From positions 1 through 52,277 of the forward strand of contig CACEYZ010000006.1 in NCBI GenBank assembly GCA_902563885.1: a DNA stretch of 52,277 nt, written 5' to 3'. This document shows positions 1-8,555 of this stretch, in pieces. The notes beneath the pieces were generated by a model. That model ran no database searches, had not been told where the DNA came from, and saw nothing but the letters and a program-made list of their open reading frames with translations. This stretch comes from an uncultured SAR86 cluster bacterium (GTDB lineage: Bacteria; Pseudomonadota; Gammaproteobacteria; Magnimaribacterales; TMED112). How positions within the stretch are numbered: position 1 is the stretch's first letter; the number at the start of each line of letters is the position of its first letter. The position numbers and the translations under genes were made by a program.

Positions 1-433
1 TATTTAGAGAAATATTAGGAATGCTAATAGTCACCAATATAATAATTAGCAAGTTGAGTGTAATCGGAATTTCTTTATACCTTTCATCCAAGAAGATTAA
101 AAATATTAATAAACTTATGAGAAGGCCAACGCTTATTTGATCAAAAAAGGCCACTATCGCACCAACTAAAATTCCCAAACTTTCTATGTAGAAATATTTC
201 CTGCTGATTGGTTTGTTGCAGCAAGATGATTTGCCTCGTTGAAAAATATAAGAGAAAAAAGGAATTAAATTGATTAATTTAAGTTGTTTTTCACATTGAT
301 CACACTTTGATCTAGCAGTAAGTATCTTTTTGTAACTTGTTGTAGTTAGAAATCTATAATTATCATAAATATAAGTTCCCCAGCTTGCGAGAATACTTCC
401 CAACATTAAAAATACCGCTAACTTAAAGGCCAT
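1..433 (-). CDS. Prepilin peptidase (PilD/GspO family), 3' end beyond window
   Basis: Membrane aspartyl protease family that trims and N-methylates type IV prepilins. The frame starts at the ATG complementary to 431-433 and stays open to the window edge (144 codons). Visible: an N-terminal hydrophobic helix, a cytoplasmic cysteine loop (CDQC near residues 44-47, then LIPFFSYIFQRGK and SCCNKPISRKY), an IES segment, and a membrane segment ending in LDERYKEIP, which matches the first catalytic-Asp motif of the family. The second (GxGD) motif would lie outside the window. Oddities: the usual GSFLNVVIYRLP is degenerate (GSILASWGTYIY), and the second Cys pair is altered (SSCC instead of CxxC). It is divergent from guaB. 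The family call is fairly secure; activity cannot be judged from half a gene. Confidence 0.72.
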   Translation of the reverse strand, partial: MAFKLAVFLMLGSILASWGTYIYDNYRFLTTTSYKKILTARSKCDQCEKQLKLINLIPFFSYIFQRGKSSCCNKPISRKYFYIESLGILVGAIVAFFDQISVGLLISLLIFLIFLDERYKEIPITLNLLIIILVTISIPNISLN

Positions 434-457
434 GTGGAATCAAAATACCATTTGTTA

Positions 458-463
458 TATACT
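458..463 (+). promoter_or_regulatory. -10 element of guaB, probable leaderless start
   Basis: TATACT lies 5 bases before the guaB ATG at 469. A transcript starting 6-7 bases after the hexamer would begin at or next to the ATG. There is no Shine-Dalgarno and no convincing -35 element. Confidence 0.5.
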
Positions 464-468
464 ATATT

Positions 469-1929
469 ATGGAAAAGGTACTTGCAGAAGCATTAACTTT
501 TGACGACGTATTGGTTTTACCAATGCACTCTGATGTCCTACCTAAACAAGTTTTACTCAAATCTAGATTTACAAAAAACATTTCTTTAAATCTTCCCTTT
601 TGTTCCGCTGCTATGGATACGGTTACAGAATCCAAAATGGCAATTGCACTAGCCTCTCTTGGTGGTATAGGAATAATTCACAAAAATAACTCTCCTGATG
701 AGCAGGCATTAGAAGTTAAAAAAGTTAAGAAGTTTGAGAGTGGAATAGTGAAAGATCCTATAACAATTAAAAGTAGCAATACCATAGAGGAACTCAAACA
801 ACTTACTTCTGAGTTAAACATATCAGGTATGCCGGTAGTCGATGAGGATGAATTAAAGGGAATTGTGACTGGCAGAGATTTTAGATATGCGAGAGATATG
901 GAACAGACAGTTGCAGAAATTATGACTCCCAAAGAAAAACTTATAACTGTAAAAGAAGGAGAAAGTCAGGATGTTGTTAAAGCACTTATGTACAAAAATA
1001 GAATTGAGAAAGTTCTCATTTTAGATGATCACAATAAACTCTCGGGAATGATAACAATGAAAGATATTGAAAAATCTATCGATTACCCTTTGGCTTCAAG
1101 AGACTCTGAAGGAAGACTCATTGTTGGTGCTGCACTTGGAGTAAGTAGTGATCTAATGGAAAGAGCAGAAAAGCTCTCAGCAGCAGGTGTAGATGTATTT
1201 GTTCTTGATAGTGCCCACGGTGACTCTGAAGGAGTTATAAATGCTATTAAGGAAGTAAAAAAGAAATTTTCAAAGATTGAAATTATTGGTGGCAATGTTG
1301 CTACTGCAGAAGGTGCAAAAGCACTAATTGACGCGGGAGTAGATGCAGTGAAGGTTGGTGTTGGTCCAGGGTCAATCTGTACTACTAGAATAATTGCCGG
1401 AGTTGGAGTTCCACAACTATCAGCTGTATTAAATGTTGTGCAAGCAGCTAAAGATATTCCAGTTATATCTGATGGTGGAGTAAGATTTTCAGGAGATATT
1501 GTAAAAGCTATTGGAGCTGGAGCAGATTCAGTAATGTTAGGAAGTGCACTGGCTGGAACAGAGGAAGCGCCAGGAGAGGTTGAGCTGTATCAGGGCAGAA
1601 GTTTTAAAACTTATAGAGGGATGGGTTCAATCGGTGCTATGTCAAAAAGAACAGATGCAAATAGATATATGCAAGGCGAAGATATCGATACAGATAAATT
1701 AGTTCCTGAAGGAATAGAGGGCAGGGTGCCTTTTAGAGGTTGGTTAAAAGATGTTGTGTATCAGTTAGAGGGCGGTCTCAGACAGGGCATGGGTTATACA
1801 GGCTCAAAAAATATTGAAGAATTAAAGAAGAAAGTACAATTCCAAAAAATTACTAGATCTGGTGTTTTAGAAAGTCATGTTCATGACGTTAGCATTACCA
1901 AAGAGGCACCAAATTATAGAGCAGATTAA
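469..1929 (+). CDS. guaB: Inosine-5'-monophosphate dehydrogenase
   Basis: Oxidises IMP to XMP with NAD+, the first committed step to GMP, in the cytoplasm. The 486-residue protein has the usual bacterial length. Residues 1-90 open the TIM barrel ([18 protein letters not shown]), two CBS domains occupy about 90-205, and the barrel resumes with GGNVAT and the catalytic loop GPGSICTTR, where Cys304 is the nucleophile. The Arg-Tyr pair of the mobile flap is kept (ANRYMQ), as are RGMGSIGAM and [11 protein letters not shown]. The stop overlaps the guaA ATG by one base (TAATG), so the two are translationally coupled. The start fits family N-termini and the -10 element placed just upstream. Confidence 0.98.
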   Translation: MEKVLAEALTFDDVLVLPMHSDVLPKQVLLKSRFTKNISLNLPFCSAAMDTVTESKMAIALASLGGIGIIHKNNSPDEQALEVKKVKKFESGIVKDPITIKSSNTIEELKQLTSELNISGMPVVDEDELKGIVTGRDFRYARDMEQTVAEIMTPKEKLITVKEGESQDVVKALMYKNRIEKVLILDDHNKLSGMITMKDIEKSIDYPLASRDSEGRLIVGAALGVSSDLMERAEKLSAAGVDVFVLDSAHGDSEGVINAIKEVKKKFSKIEIIGGNVATAEGAKALIDAGVDAVKVGVGPGSICTTRIIAGVGVPQLSAVLNVVQAAKDIPVISDGGVRFSGDIVKAIGAGADSVMLGSALAGTEEAPGEVELYQGRSFKTYRGMGSIGAMSKRTDANRYMQGEDIDTDKLVPEGIEGRVPFRGWLKDVVYQLEGGLRQGMGYTGSKNIEELKKKVQFQKITRSGVLESHVHDVSITKEAPNYRAD

Positions 1930-3452
1930 TGGAAAAAATCTTAGTTGTTGATTTTGGCTCCCAATACACTCAACTCATCGCACGCAGACTTAGAGAATTA
2001 AAAGTTTACTCAGAAGTGTGCCCTTGGGATGAGCTTCCTGGACTAGATGAAGTACAAGGTTTCATCTTATCTGGGGGCCCGGAAACATCAAATATCGAGG
2101 GAAATCCAACTATTAATGAATCTATTTTCAATTTGAATAAACCAATCTTAGGAATCTGTTATGGAATGCAGGTTCTAGCTTTTCAGGAAGGAGGGAGTGT
2201 TGAGAATGAAGGGAAAAAAGAGTTTGGTCATGCACAGGTCTCTCTTCAAAATAAATCATCTTTATTTTCTAATTTAGATAAGAATTTAGATGTTTGGATG
2301 TCTCATGGCGACAAAGTGACTTCTTTACCAGATGGTTATGAGACGGTGGCGGTATCTGATAATTCACCAATAGCAGCATTTGAAAACAGTGAAAAAAAAT
2401 ATTTCGGACTTCAATTCCATCCCGAAGTAACACATACAAAAAAAGGTTTAGAAATTATAGATAACTTCATTAAAGAATGTGATGTAAGGAGAAGATGGAC
2501 TGAAAGGGATATTTTAAAAACTATTGCTGATGAAGTAAACACAAAAGTACAAGATGGCAAAGTTTTATTAGCTTTGAGTGGTGGTGTTGATTCTACTGTG
2601 TTGGCTAGCGTACTTTACAAAAGTTTAGGTAAAAGGCTTATTTGTGTGATGGTTGATCATGGCCTTCTAAGAAAAAATGAGGCTGAAAATGTCGTACAAA
2701 ATCTAGCAGAAAAGATTGGGCTTGAAGTTAATTTGGTAAAAGTACAGGATAAATTTCTTAACAATCTTAAAGGCATTAAAGATCCAGAAGAAAAACGAAA
2801 AATAATTGGCAAAACCTTTATCGAAGTCTTTGAGGAGCAAGCAAAGAATTTTGAGGACATTGTTTGGCTTGCACAAGGCACAATTTATCCTGATGTCATT
2901 GAGTCTGCTGGTAATTCAAAATCAAAAGCAAAAGTAATAAAGTCCCATCATAACGTTGGCGGTTTGCCAGAGAGGATGAACCTTAAATTACTTGAGCCAT
3001 TTAGAATGTTGTTTAAAGATGAGGTTAGAAAAATTGGCAAGGCAATTGATCTACCTAGTGAAATAATAGGCAGACATCCATTTCCTGGACCTGGTTTAGG
3101 TATAAGAATAATCGGTGAAATAACTGAGGAGAGATGTGAGAAATTAAGAGAAGCAGATCACATCTTTTTATCTGAACTTAAGAAGCATGACCTTTATGAT
3201 CAAGCTAGCCAGGCATATGCTTTTTATTTACCCATAAAATCCGTTGGGGTAGTGGGAGACAATAGAATTTATGCAGATGTCATTGGTTTGAGATCTGTTG
3301 AAACAACAGACTTTATGACAGCAAATGTTTCTAATCTGCCAAACGAATTCATTCAACATGTCTCGACACGGATAGTTAATGAAGTAAGTGGTATAAGCAG
3401 GGTTGTGTACGATGTTACATCAAAACCACCAGCAACAATTGAGTGGGAATAA
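1929..3452 (+). CDS. guaA: GMP synthase, glutamine-hydrolysing
   Basis: Converts XMP to GMP using ATP and glutamine. The 507-residue two-part protein has an N-terminal class I glutamine amidotransferase domain with nucleophile Cys77 in GICYGMQ and the partner His/Glu in FHPEV, then an ATP-pyrophosphatase domain with the P-loop ALSGGVDST (around 215-223), and the C-terminal dimerisation domain containing RHPFPGPGLGIRI and ending in KPPATIEWE. The length is near the 525 of E. coli. It follows guaB with a one-base overlap, the classical guaBA operon. Its end faces the next gene with an 8-base gap and no hairpin terminator is visible. Confidence 0.98.
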   Translation: MEKILVVDFGSQYTQLIARRLRELKVYSEVCPWDELPGLDEVQGFILSGGPETSNIEGNPTINESIFNLNKPILGICYGMQVLAFQEGGSVENEGKKEFGHAQVSLQNKSSLFSNLDKNLDVWMSHGDKVTSLPDGYETVAVSDNSPIAAFENSEKKYFGLQFHPEVTHTKKGLEIIDNFIKECDVRRRWTERDILKTIADEVNTKVQDGKVLLALSGGVDSTVLASVLYKSLGKRLICVMVDHGLLRKNEAENVVQNLAEKIGLEVNLVKVQDKFLNNLKGIKDPEEKRKIIGKTFIEVFEEQAKNFEDIVWLAQGTIYPDVIESAGNSKSKAKVIKSHHNVGGLPERMNLKLLEPFRMLFKDEVRKIGKAIDLPSEIIGRHPFPGPGLGIRIIGEITEERCEKLREADHIFLSELKKHDLYDQASQAYAFYLPIKSVGVVGDNRIYADVIGLRSVETTDFMTANVSNLPNEFIQHVSTRIVNEVSGISRVVYDVTSKPPATIEWE

Positions 3453-3460
3453 AAATTTAC

Positions 3461-3910
3461 CTATAACATGCAGAGTCTTTTTCTTTCAGTAACTTTTGTG
3501 TTCTTTTCATAAAGATTTACAAAAGCAGAAAATTCTCTTTCATCCTTCTCTACTTGTTCAGAACTTCTATTATCCAAATATTTTTGAAATTCATTTCTAG
3601 CACTAAGACTATTCCAAACAACTAAAGTATCAAGAGATACAAATTTATCGGAAACATTGCCATCTTCATCAACTGAATATTGCATTTCGGTAAGCACTTC
3701 AACCTTGAAATTGCGATCGTTATAGTATTTTTCGTGCATTGCAGCTGCTTTGAGCCACCCTTCAACACTACCACCATCTACTAAATTTGATAAATAGTAG
3801 TTCGCTACTTTACCCTGACACTCAGAAAATTTTGCATTTGCATCTATGTGATCATCCGCCAAAATAGAAATACAGAAAATTAAAAAAAGCTGTATAAAAA
3901 ATTTTGTCAT
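3461..3910 (-). CDS. Small secreted protein of unknown function
   Basis: I do not recognise the family. The 149-residue product has a signal peptide (charged start, hydrophobic core to about residue 18, ISILADD at the likely cleavage region) and a mature part rich in charged residues. Only two cysteines remain after cleavage, one near the mature N-terminus (SECQGK) and one at the extreme C-terminus (RLCML), so a disulfide closing the chain end to end is possible. Unusually for this window it has a strong Shine-Dalgarno, AGGAG at 3916-3920, five bases before the ATG. It is convergent with guaA and divergent from the outer-membrane protein gene at 4007. Periplasmic location is inferred. Confidence 0.7.
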   Translation of the reverse strand: MTKFFIQLFLIFCISILADDHIDANAKFSECQGKVANYYLSNLVDGGSVEGWLKAAAMHEKYYNDRNFKVEVLTEMQYSVDEDGNVSDKFVSLDTLVVWNSLSARNEFQKYLDNRSSEQVEKDEREFSAFVNLYEKNTKVTERKRLCML

Positions 3911-3915
3911 ATATT

Positions 3916-3920
3916 CTCCT
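3916..3920 (-). promoter_or_regulatory. Shine-Dalgarno AGGAG of the 3461-3910 gene
   Basis: AGGAG on the minus strand, five bases from the ATG. It fixes the start and stands out because most genes here lack such a site. Confidence 0.6.
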
Positions 3921-4006
3921 ATTATTAGTTTTATTATCTAAATTTATTGTGACAAAATATTCAAAAATAGGTAACAAATATAATTGAATTTTTATTAAAT
4001 ATTTAT

Positions 4007-4876
4007 ATGAAAAAATTTAAATTAATTTTCGCGGTATTATTTTCGAGCTTTTTATTTAGCAATCAGGAGGTTGATCTTGACAGCCCAGAAGGATGGGGCA
4101 TGGCATTCATGACAACTTCAGCACAAAATCTGGGGCAAATGCCACCTCACTCAGTAGATTTTGGTGATATTTCAATTTCAGCAGAGCTTAGTTCTATACC
4201 TCATCTTACTGAAGAGCAGCAAAAAATTGGTTTTGGCGGTCTGAAGGATGAAGATTTAAATAAATCTCCTGCTTTTGGAAGATTAAGAGCAAATTTTGGA
4301 TTACCTTGGAATTTAAACGCCGAAATGTCATGGACGCCACCTCTTGAAATTGATGGCGCTAAGCCAGTTGGATTATGGGGCGCTGCATTATCAAGGCCAT
4401 TGATAAATAATGAAACAGTTGCTTTGGGATTACGTTTATTTTTACTAAGAGGAGGGGCAGTGGCAAGTGTCACATGCGATGAAGATAAAATTAAATACGC
4501 TCCTTATACTCCTCAGAATACCTCTGGATGTGTAGGTCTGTCAGATGATAAATTACAAATGGATCATGAGGGAGCAGAGCTTTTTCTATCCTTTAATAGC
4601 TCATCGGAAATTCATCCTTGGATATCCTTTGCAACTAGTAACCTAGATAATTTTGTTGAAATAGACGCACCTCTTGAAATAGGAAGAGAAATGGTAACTA
4701 TTTATTCAAGCGGCACAACACAAACCTTTAGTTTTGGTTTTCACTACGACATTAGTGAAAACTGGAACATAGGAGTAGCGAGTTCATTTACCCCTTTAGA
4801 TGCTCAAAGACCAACCAGCATTAGTGGCGACGATGATTTTTGGAACTTCAGAGTTGGTTTAACAATTCGTCTGTAG
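4007..4876 (+). CDS. Probable outer-membrane beta-barrel protein
   Basis: The 289-residue product has a signal peptide (MKKFKLIFAVLFSSFLFSN). The mature part alternates polar and hydrophobic residues in short strands typical of barrels (LRANFGLPWNLNAEMSWTP, TQTFSFGFHYDIS, NWNIGVASSFTP) and ends in a strand with a terminal hydrophobic residue (NFRVGLTIRL), the usual assembly signal. Two cysteines (TCDED and GCVGL) sit in what may be an extracellular loop. I cannot assign a known porin family or a substrate. The gene stands alone between a divergent and a convergent secreted-protein gene; the convergent gene's stop is 2 bases away. No clear ribosome site is seen. Confidence 0.65.
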   Translation: MKKFKLIFAVLFSSFLFSNQEVDLDSPEGWGMAFMTTSAQNLGQMPPHSVDFGDISISAELSSIPHLTEEQQKIGFGGLKDEDLNKSPAFGRLRANFGLPWNLNAEMSWTPPLEIDGAKPVGLWGAALSRPLINNETVALGLRLFLLRGGAVASVTCDEDKIKYAPYTPQNTSGCVGLSDDKLQMDHEGAELFLSFNSSSEIHPWISFATSNLDNFVEIDAPLEIGREMVTIYSSGTTQTFSFGFHYDISENWNIGVASSFTPLDAQRPTSISGDDDFWNFRVGLTIRL

Positions 4877-4878
4877 TT

Positions 4879-5193
4879 TTATTTGCAAAAAGCACTAAAA
4901 GTAGTTGCATAATCAGCTGCTAGTTGAGCTAAAACAACACCTTCGCTTGCAAGCTCATCTGCTCTTCTTTTATTGCCTTCTTTTTTAACCTTATCAGAAT
5001 CTTCTAAGCTTTGATAAGAAAGGTAAAGCATTAAGCCAGCGGCATCACTAACTGCCTTGCAATCTTTAGCTTCCCAGTAACCTAATTCGCTCTTTATTTT
5101 TTTCATATCAACATCTTTTTTTTCTTTACGATCATCAGCAAAAGAAATCATGGATGTAGCTATAACAAGTAATGTAAAAAAAAGTTTTTTCAT
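4879..5193 (-). CDS. Small periplasmic protein of unknown function
   Basis: 104 residues with a clear signal peptide (MKKLFFTLLVIATSMISFADD). The mature part is short, largely helical and charged, with cysteines in AKDCKAV and at the C-terminus (AFCK), again able to form one terminal disulfide. It has a Shine-Dalgarno, AAGGA at 5199-5203, five bases before the ATG, and a -10-like TATAAT at 5214-5219. It follows the DUF305-LVIVD gene by 38 bases on the same strand. I do not recognise the family. It resembles the 3461-3910 product in layout (signal peptide, first Cys early, last Cys at the end) but not obviously in sequence. Confidence 0.65.
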   Translation of the reverse strand: MKKLFFTLLVIATSMISFADDRKEKKDVDMKKIKSELGYWEAKDCKAVSDAAGLMLYLSYQSLEDSDKVKKEGNKRRADELASEGVVLAQLAADYATTFSAFCK

Positions 5194-5198
5194 AATGT

Positions 5199-5203
5199 TC
5201 CTT
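5199..5203 (-). promoter_or_regulatory. Shine-Dalgarno AAGGA of the 4879-5193 gene
   Basis: AAGGA on the minus strand, five bases from the ATG; preceded by TATAAT (minus strand of 5214-5219). Confidence 0.5.
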
Positions 5204-5231
5204 ATATAAAAAAATTATAAGAAATTAAAAA

Positions 5232-7376
5232 TTATTGCAAGCCTGCAGGCCAAGTCAGTGGAACTTGTTGTTGCGGATTAAACACCCTATCTGGACCAAG
5301 TACTGGTCGAGCTTTAGCTGCTGCTGCTATCTCTTTCTTGCTTAAAAATTCACTAGGAGTAAGTTTGAACACATCTAAACCTCTTGTAATTTCAGTTCCG
5401 TAAATGAACCCTTCATAGAAATATGTTGACCAATATCCACCAGTCGTAAGAGTATCTTTAAAGATTGGACCTCTGTCAAAATAAGCTATTTCCACTGGAT
5501 TTGATGAGTCAGTAAAGTCCATTATTGACATCCCGCCTTGATACCAAGCTTGAACAAATATATCTCTGTTAGGAATTGGAATGATTGAGCCATTATGTGC
5601 AACACAATTTTCTGATTCTGATTGTGGGGCTGGCATCTTGTAATGACTTTTAAATATTAGTTTGCCATCAACAATATCATAGATTGCATCTGCACCCCAT
5701 GTAAGTGGGTCCCAGGCTCGACATCTTGCTCGACCACCACCACCCCATTCGTCTGTAAATACAACTTTAGTTCCATCGTTATTGAATGTTGCTGAATGCC
5801 AGTAAGCAAAACCTGGATCTGTTACTGCATCTATTCTTGTAGGTTTATAAGGATCAGAAATATCAAATAAAATTCCATTTCCTGAGCATGCTCCTGCTGC
5901 AATTCCCGCAGAAGGAAACACTGTTATATCGTGACATTGATTTGTTGGTCTTGTGTCTTGAGTTCCATCTCCATGGTCGCCACCTCTCCACAGGCCAGCA
6001 ATAATACCTTTATCATTATCAGCAAAAACTCTTGGACTACTTACTATTCTTGAGCTTGCAGGATCATTTATAGGAATTTCTATAACATCAATACTGAAGT
6101 AAGCGGTACGAGTGTCACCAGCAATATTACCAATACATCCATCCAGTTCATCCTCTTCTCTAACTCTTCCTGTTCCAGAGTTATAAACAATAATTTTGTT
6201 ATCCGCAGTTGGTCCAGCGACAACAGAGTGGGTGTGTGAGCCTCTGCATGTTTGAACAGCACCTACTTGTTTAGGCCTCTTAATATTTGAGATATCAAAA
6301 ATTCTTATACCCCTAAAGCGCTCTGGGCTCGCATCTGGTCCAACTCCATCAAGACCACAATCTACACGACCTCTCGTTTCTTCAACAGACATTATCAAAA
6401 TATTCCCTACAACTGAAACATCACCTTGTCCTCCTGGGCAAACTACTGATGTGATGAGGTTTGGTATGCCATCATCTTGAAGTTCATAAATATTAAATCC
6501 ATGGTAACTACCGGCTACCAAAAGATTATCTTTAAATGCCATATCAGTATTCGAAAAGGAGAGCATTGGAGATCTCAGTTTTCTTGAAGCCTCCTCAATG
6601 GTTAATACTTCATCATCATCTTTTGAGTCAGTATCTTCTGAACCTTTCATCTCAGGATTCTTTGGATCATAAAAACCAGTTGGTTTTTTCAATGAGGCAA
6701 CTAACTTTAAATTTAAAATGGCTTCTTCAGCTGTATACAAACCTGCCGATAAACCTGCTCTTGGATCAGTTGAAAGGCCTGTAAGAAGTAAATTCATTCT
6801 CTCTATCTCAACACCCTGATCATTAACAAGGTCTGAGACAAATTGATTTAAAACTGGATCATAGGCCGAACCACGATAGTCTCTTAGATCTTTAACCATC
6901 TCTACGGCACCATCATGGTGATTAATCATTAGTTGTAAAAATTGACGATCAAACTCAACTCCTACTGAACCTCTCAATTGCTCTAGTTGATAATCAGTTG
7001 CCATACCTTTCATCATTTTCATCATGCCCATTTTTTTTTCATCTCTATCACTTAACCAGGATTGCATAAAATCAATTTCATCTTTTTGTGAAGCGTCAAT
7101 TCTGCCTGCTAAATCATTAATATTTTTTGAATTTGTTCTGGACTGCACGTAGGAAGACATTAATACTGCTTGCTCATGGTGCATAATCATACCCTGCAGG
7201 AAGTCAACATCAGCCTTAATGTATGAGGAGTCAGCAATTTGGATAGCTTGTTTTTCTCCAATGATTTCACTACTTTGTCCAGGCACACCTGGTTTTATAA
7301 TTTGAACATCTTCTTGAGCTAAAATTAAGCTACTTAGAAGGGATAAGACTAAGACTGTAATAAATTGATTTTTCAT
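5232..7376 (-). CDS. Secreted DUF305 and LVIVD-repeat fusion protein
   Basis: 714 residues. A signal peptide (to about residue 20, LILAQ) precedes a DUF305 domain (about 50-200) with both hallmark helices: GMIMHHEQAV (His66-His67) and MINHHDGAVEM (His153-His154), plus a methionine-rich linker (MGMMKMMKGM). DUF305 proteins are ferritin-like helical bundles, and some bind copper in the periplasm. After an acidic spacer (about 240-262) the rest is a beta-propeller-like region of the LVIVD type, with blades such as GIRIFDISNIKRPKQVG, GILFDISDPYKPTRID and GMSIMDFTDSSNP. Function unknown; metal handling or surface binding is conceivable. Start chosen at the ATG giving a normal signal peptide. No close ribosome site is seen. 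Confidence 0.85.
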   Translation of the reverse strand: MKNQFITVLVLSLLSSLILAQEDVQIIKPGVPGQSSEIIGEKQAIQIADSSYIKADVDFLQGMIMHHEQAVLMSSYVQSRTNSKNINDLAGRIDASQKDEIDFMQSWLSDRDEKKMGMMKMMKGMATDYQLEQLRGSVGVEFDRQFLQLMINHHDGAVEMVKDLRDYRGSAYDPVLNQFVSDLVNDQGVEIERMNLLLTGLSTDPRAGLSAGLYTAEEAILNLKLVASLKKPTGFYDPKNPEMKGSEDTDSKDDDEVLTIEEASRKLRSPMLSFSNTDMAFKDNLLVAGSYHGFNIYELQDDGIPNLITSVVCPGGQGDVSVVGNILIMSVEETRGRVDCGLDGVGPDASPERFRGIRIFDISNIKRPKQVGAVQTCRGSHTHSVVAGPTADNKIIVYNSGTGRVREEDELDGCIGNIAGDTRTAYFSIDVIEIPINDPASSRIVSSPRVFADNDKGIIAGLWRGGDHGDGTQDTRPTNQCHDITVFPSAGIAAGACSGNGILFDISDPYKPTRIDAVTDPGFAYWHSATFNNDGTKVVFTDEWGGGGRARCRAWDPLTWGADAIYDIVDGKLIFKSHYKMPAPQSESENCVAHNGSIIPIPNRDIFVQAWYQGGMSIMDFTDSSNPVEIAYFDRGPIFKDTLTTGGYWSTYFYEGFIYGTEITRGLDVFKLTPSEFLSKKEIAAAAKARPVLGPDRVFNPQQQVPLTWPAGLQ

Positions 7377-7430
7377 TATTATATTTTAGTTTATCTATAA
7401 CTTTTTTACTAAAATACAATAAAGGATTGC

Positions 7431-7436
7431 TATAAT
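7431..7436 (+). promoter_or_regulatory. -10 element, leaderless start of the Mpo1-like gene
   Basis: A perfect TATAAT followed by exactly six bases and then the GTG start at 7443, so +1 should coincide with the start codon. Confidence 0.6.
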
Positions 7437-7442
7437 TTAATT

Positions 7443-7748
7443 GTGAAAAAATATAAAACTCTAAAAGAATTTTATCCGTATTATCTAAATGAGCATTCAG
7501 ATAAAACAACAAAGCTATTTCATTTTATTGGAACAGCGCTTTCAATTTTTTTTATTGTTAGATTAATCATCACGCTCGAGCCTATAAATTTTGTTTTCGC
7601 ATTACTTTCTGGTTATGGATTTGCATGGGTAAGTCATTTTTTTGTTGAAAAAAATAAACCAGCAACATTTACCTATCCCTTTTATAGCTTGCTTAGCGAT
7701 TACATGATGTTTTGGGAAATCCTGAAAGGCAAGCACAAGATTTTTTAG
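7443..7748 (+). CDS. Mpo1-like (DUF962) membrane protein
   Basis: 101 residues, matching the short DUF962/Mpo1-like family. Motifs: YYLNEHSDKTTKLFHFIGT at the N-terminus, then two hydrophobic segments, and SHFFVEKNKPATFTYPFYS at the C-terminal side. The conserved histidines lie in NEH, FHF and SHF. The yeast relative Mpo1 is an iron-dependent dioxygenase in fatty-acid alpha-oxidation; a similar role here is only a suggestion. It starts with GTG, placed six bases after a perfect -10 box, which supports this start. Single-gene unit, divergent from the DUF305-LVIVD gene and convergent with xthA (6-base gap). Confidence 0.8.
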   Translation: MKKYKTLKEFYPYYLNEHSDKTTKLFHFIGTALSIFFIVRLIITLEPINFVFALLSGYGFAWVSHFFVEKNKPATFTYPFYSLLSDYMMFWEILKGKHKIF

Positions 7749-7754
7749 GCTGCG

Positions 7755-8555
7755 CTAAATTTTTAATTCTAGAGACACAGGACAGTGATCTGATGGCTTT
7801 TCCATTGCTCTTATCTCGTGATCTATTTCTGATGAAACATACGTATTTTGAAGTCCTTCAGAAAGTAAAAAATGGTCAATTCTTAAACCTCTTTTGGGAT
7901 TTTGATCGAAGCCTCTAGATCTGTAATCAAACCAGGTACATTTCAGAGATTCACTATTTTTCTCTCTCCAGACATCTTTAAGACCGATATTTGTTAGTTT
8001 TTCATACCATTCAAGCTCTTCAGGTAAAAACGCTGTATGACCCTCACGCAACCATCTCTTAATCCCATCCTCATTCATCCCAATATCATTACGATTTGGT
8101 GCAATATTGAAATCTCCTGTTAGGACAATATGATTATCTAACCCTGATAAGTACTTAGTAATTCTTTTGTAATATCTATCTTTATATGGAAATTTTAATG
8201 GATGTTTACGGTTTTCACCTTGAGGAAAATAGGAATTACATATTGAAATTGTGCCTATTTCAGTTTCATAATCACATTGAATAAATCTTTTTTGTTCTTC
8301 GTCTTTACCGCCATCTAAGCCCTTGACTACTTTAATCGGTTCTTCTTTAGAAAAAATTGCAACACCATGAAAAGATTTTTGCCCATAATTAAAATACTTG
8401 AAGCCTAAGTTCTCAGGAATTTCAGGAGGAAAATCCTCATCACTTACTTTAATTTCCTGTAAAGCTATTACATCTGGATCATATTTTTTCTTAATTTTCT
8501 CAAGCTGATGTGGTCTAGCCCTCATACCGTTGATATTAAAAGATATTATTTTCAT
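7755..8555 (-). CDS. xthA: Exodeoxyribonuclease III
   Basis: Mg-dependent AP endonuclease and 3'-5' exonuclease of base-excision repair. 266 residues (E. coli 268). Conserved residues are present: N-terminal SFNINGMRAR, catalytic Glu in ALQEIKV, Asp and Asn in TGDFNIAPNRNDIG, and the terminal SDHCPVSLEL with the Asp-His pair. The ATG overlaps the stop of the upstream protease gene by one base (TAATG), so it is the last member of the minus-strand run that begins with the sirtuin. Confidence 0.96.
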   Translation of the reverse strand: MKIISFNINGMRARPHQLEKIKKKYDPDVIALQEIKVSDEDFPPEIPENLGFKYFNYGQKSFHGVAIFSKEEPIKVVKGLDGGKDEEQKRFIQCDYETEIGTISICNSYFPQGENRKHPLKFPYKDRYYKRITKYLSGLDNHIVLTGDFNIAPNRNDIGMNEDGIKRWLREGHTAFLPEELEWYEKLTNIGLKDVWREKNSESLKCTWFDYRSRGFDQNPKRGLRIDHFLLSEGLQNTYVSSEIDHEIRAMEKPSDHCPVSLELKI

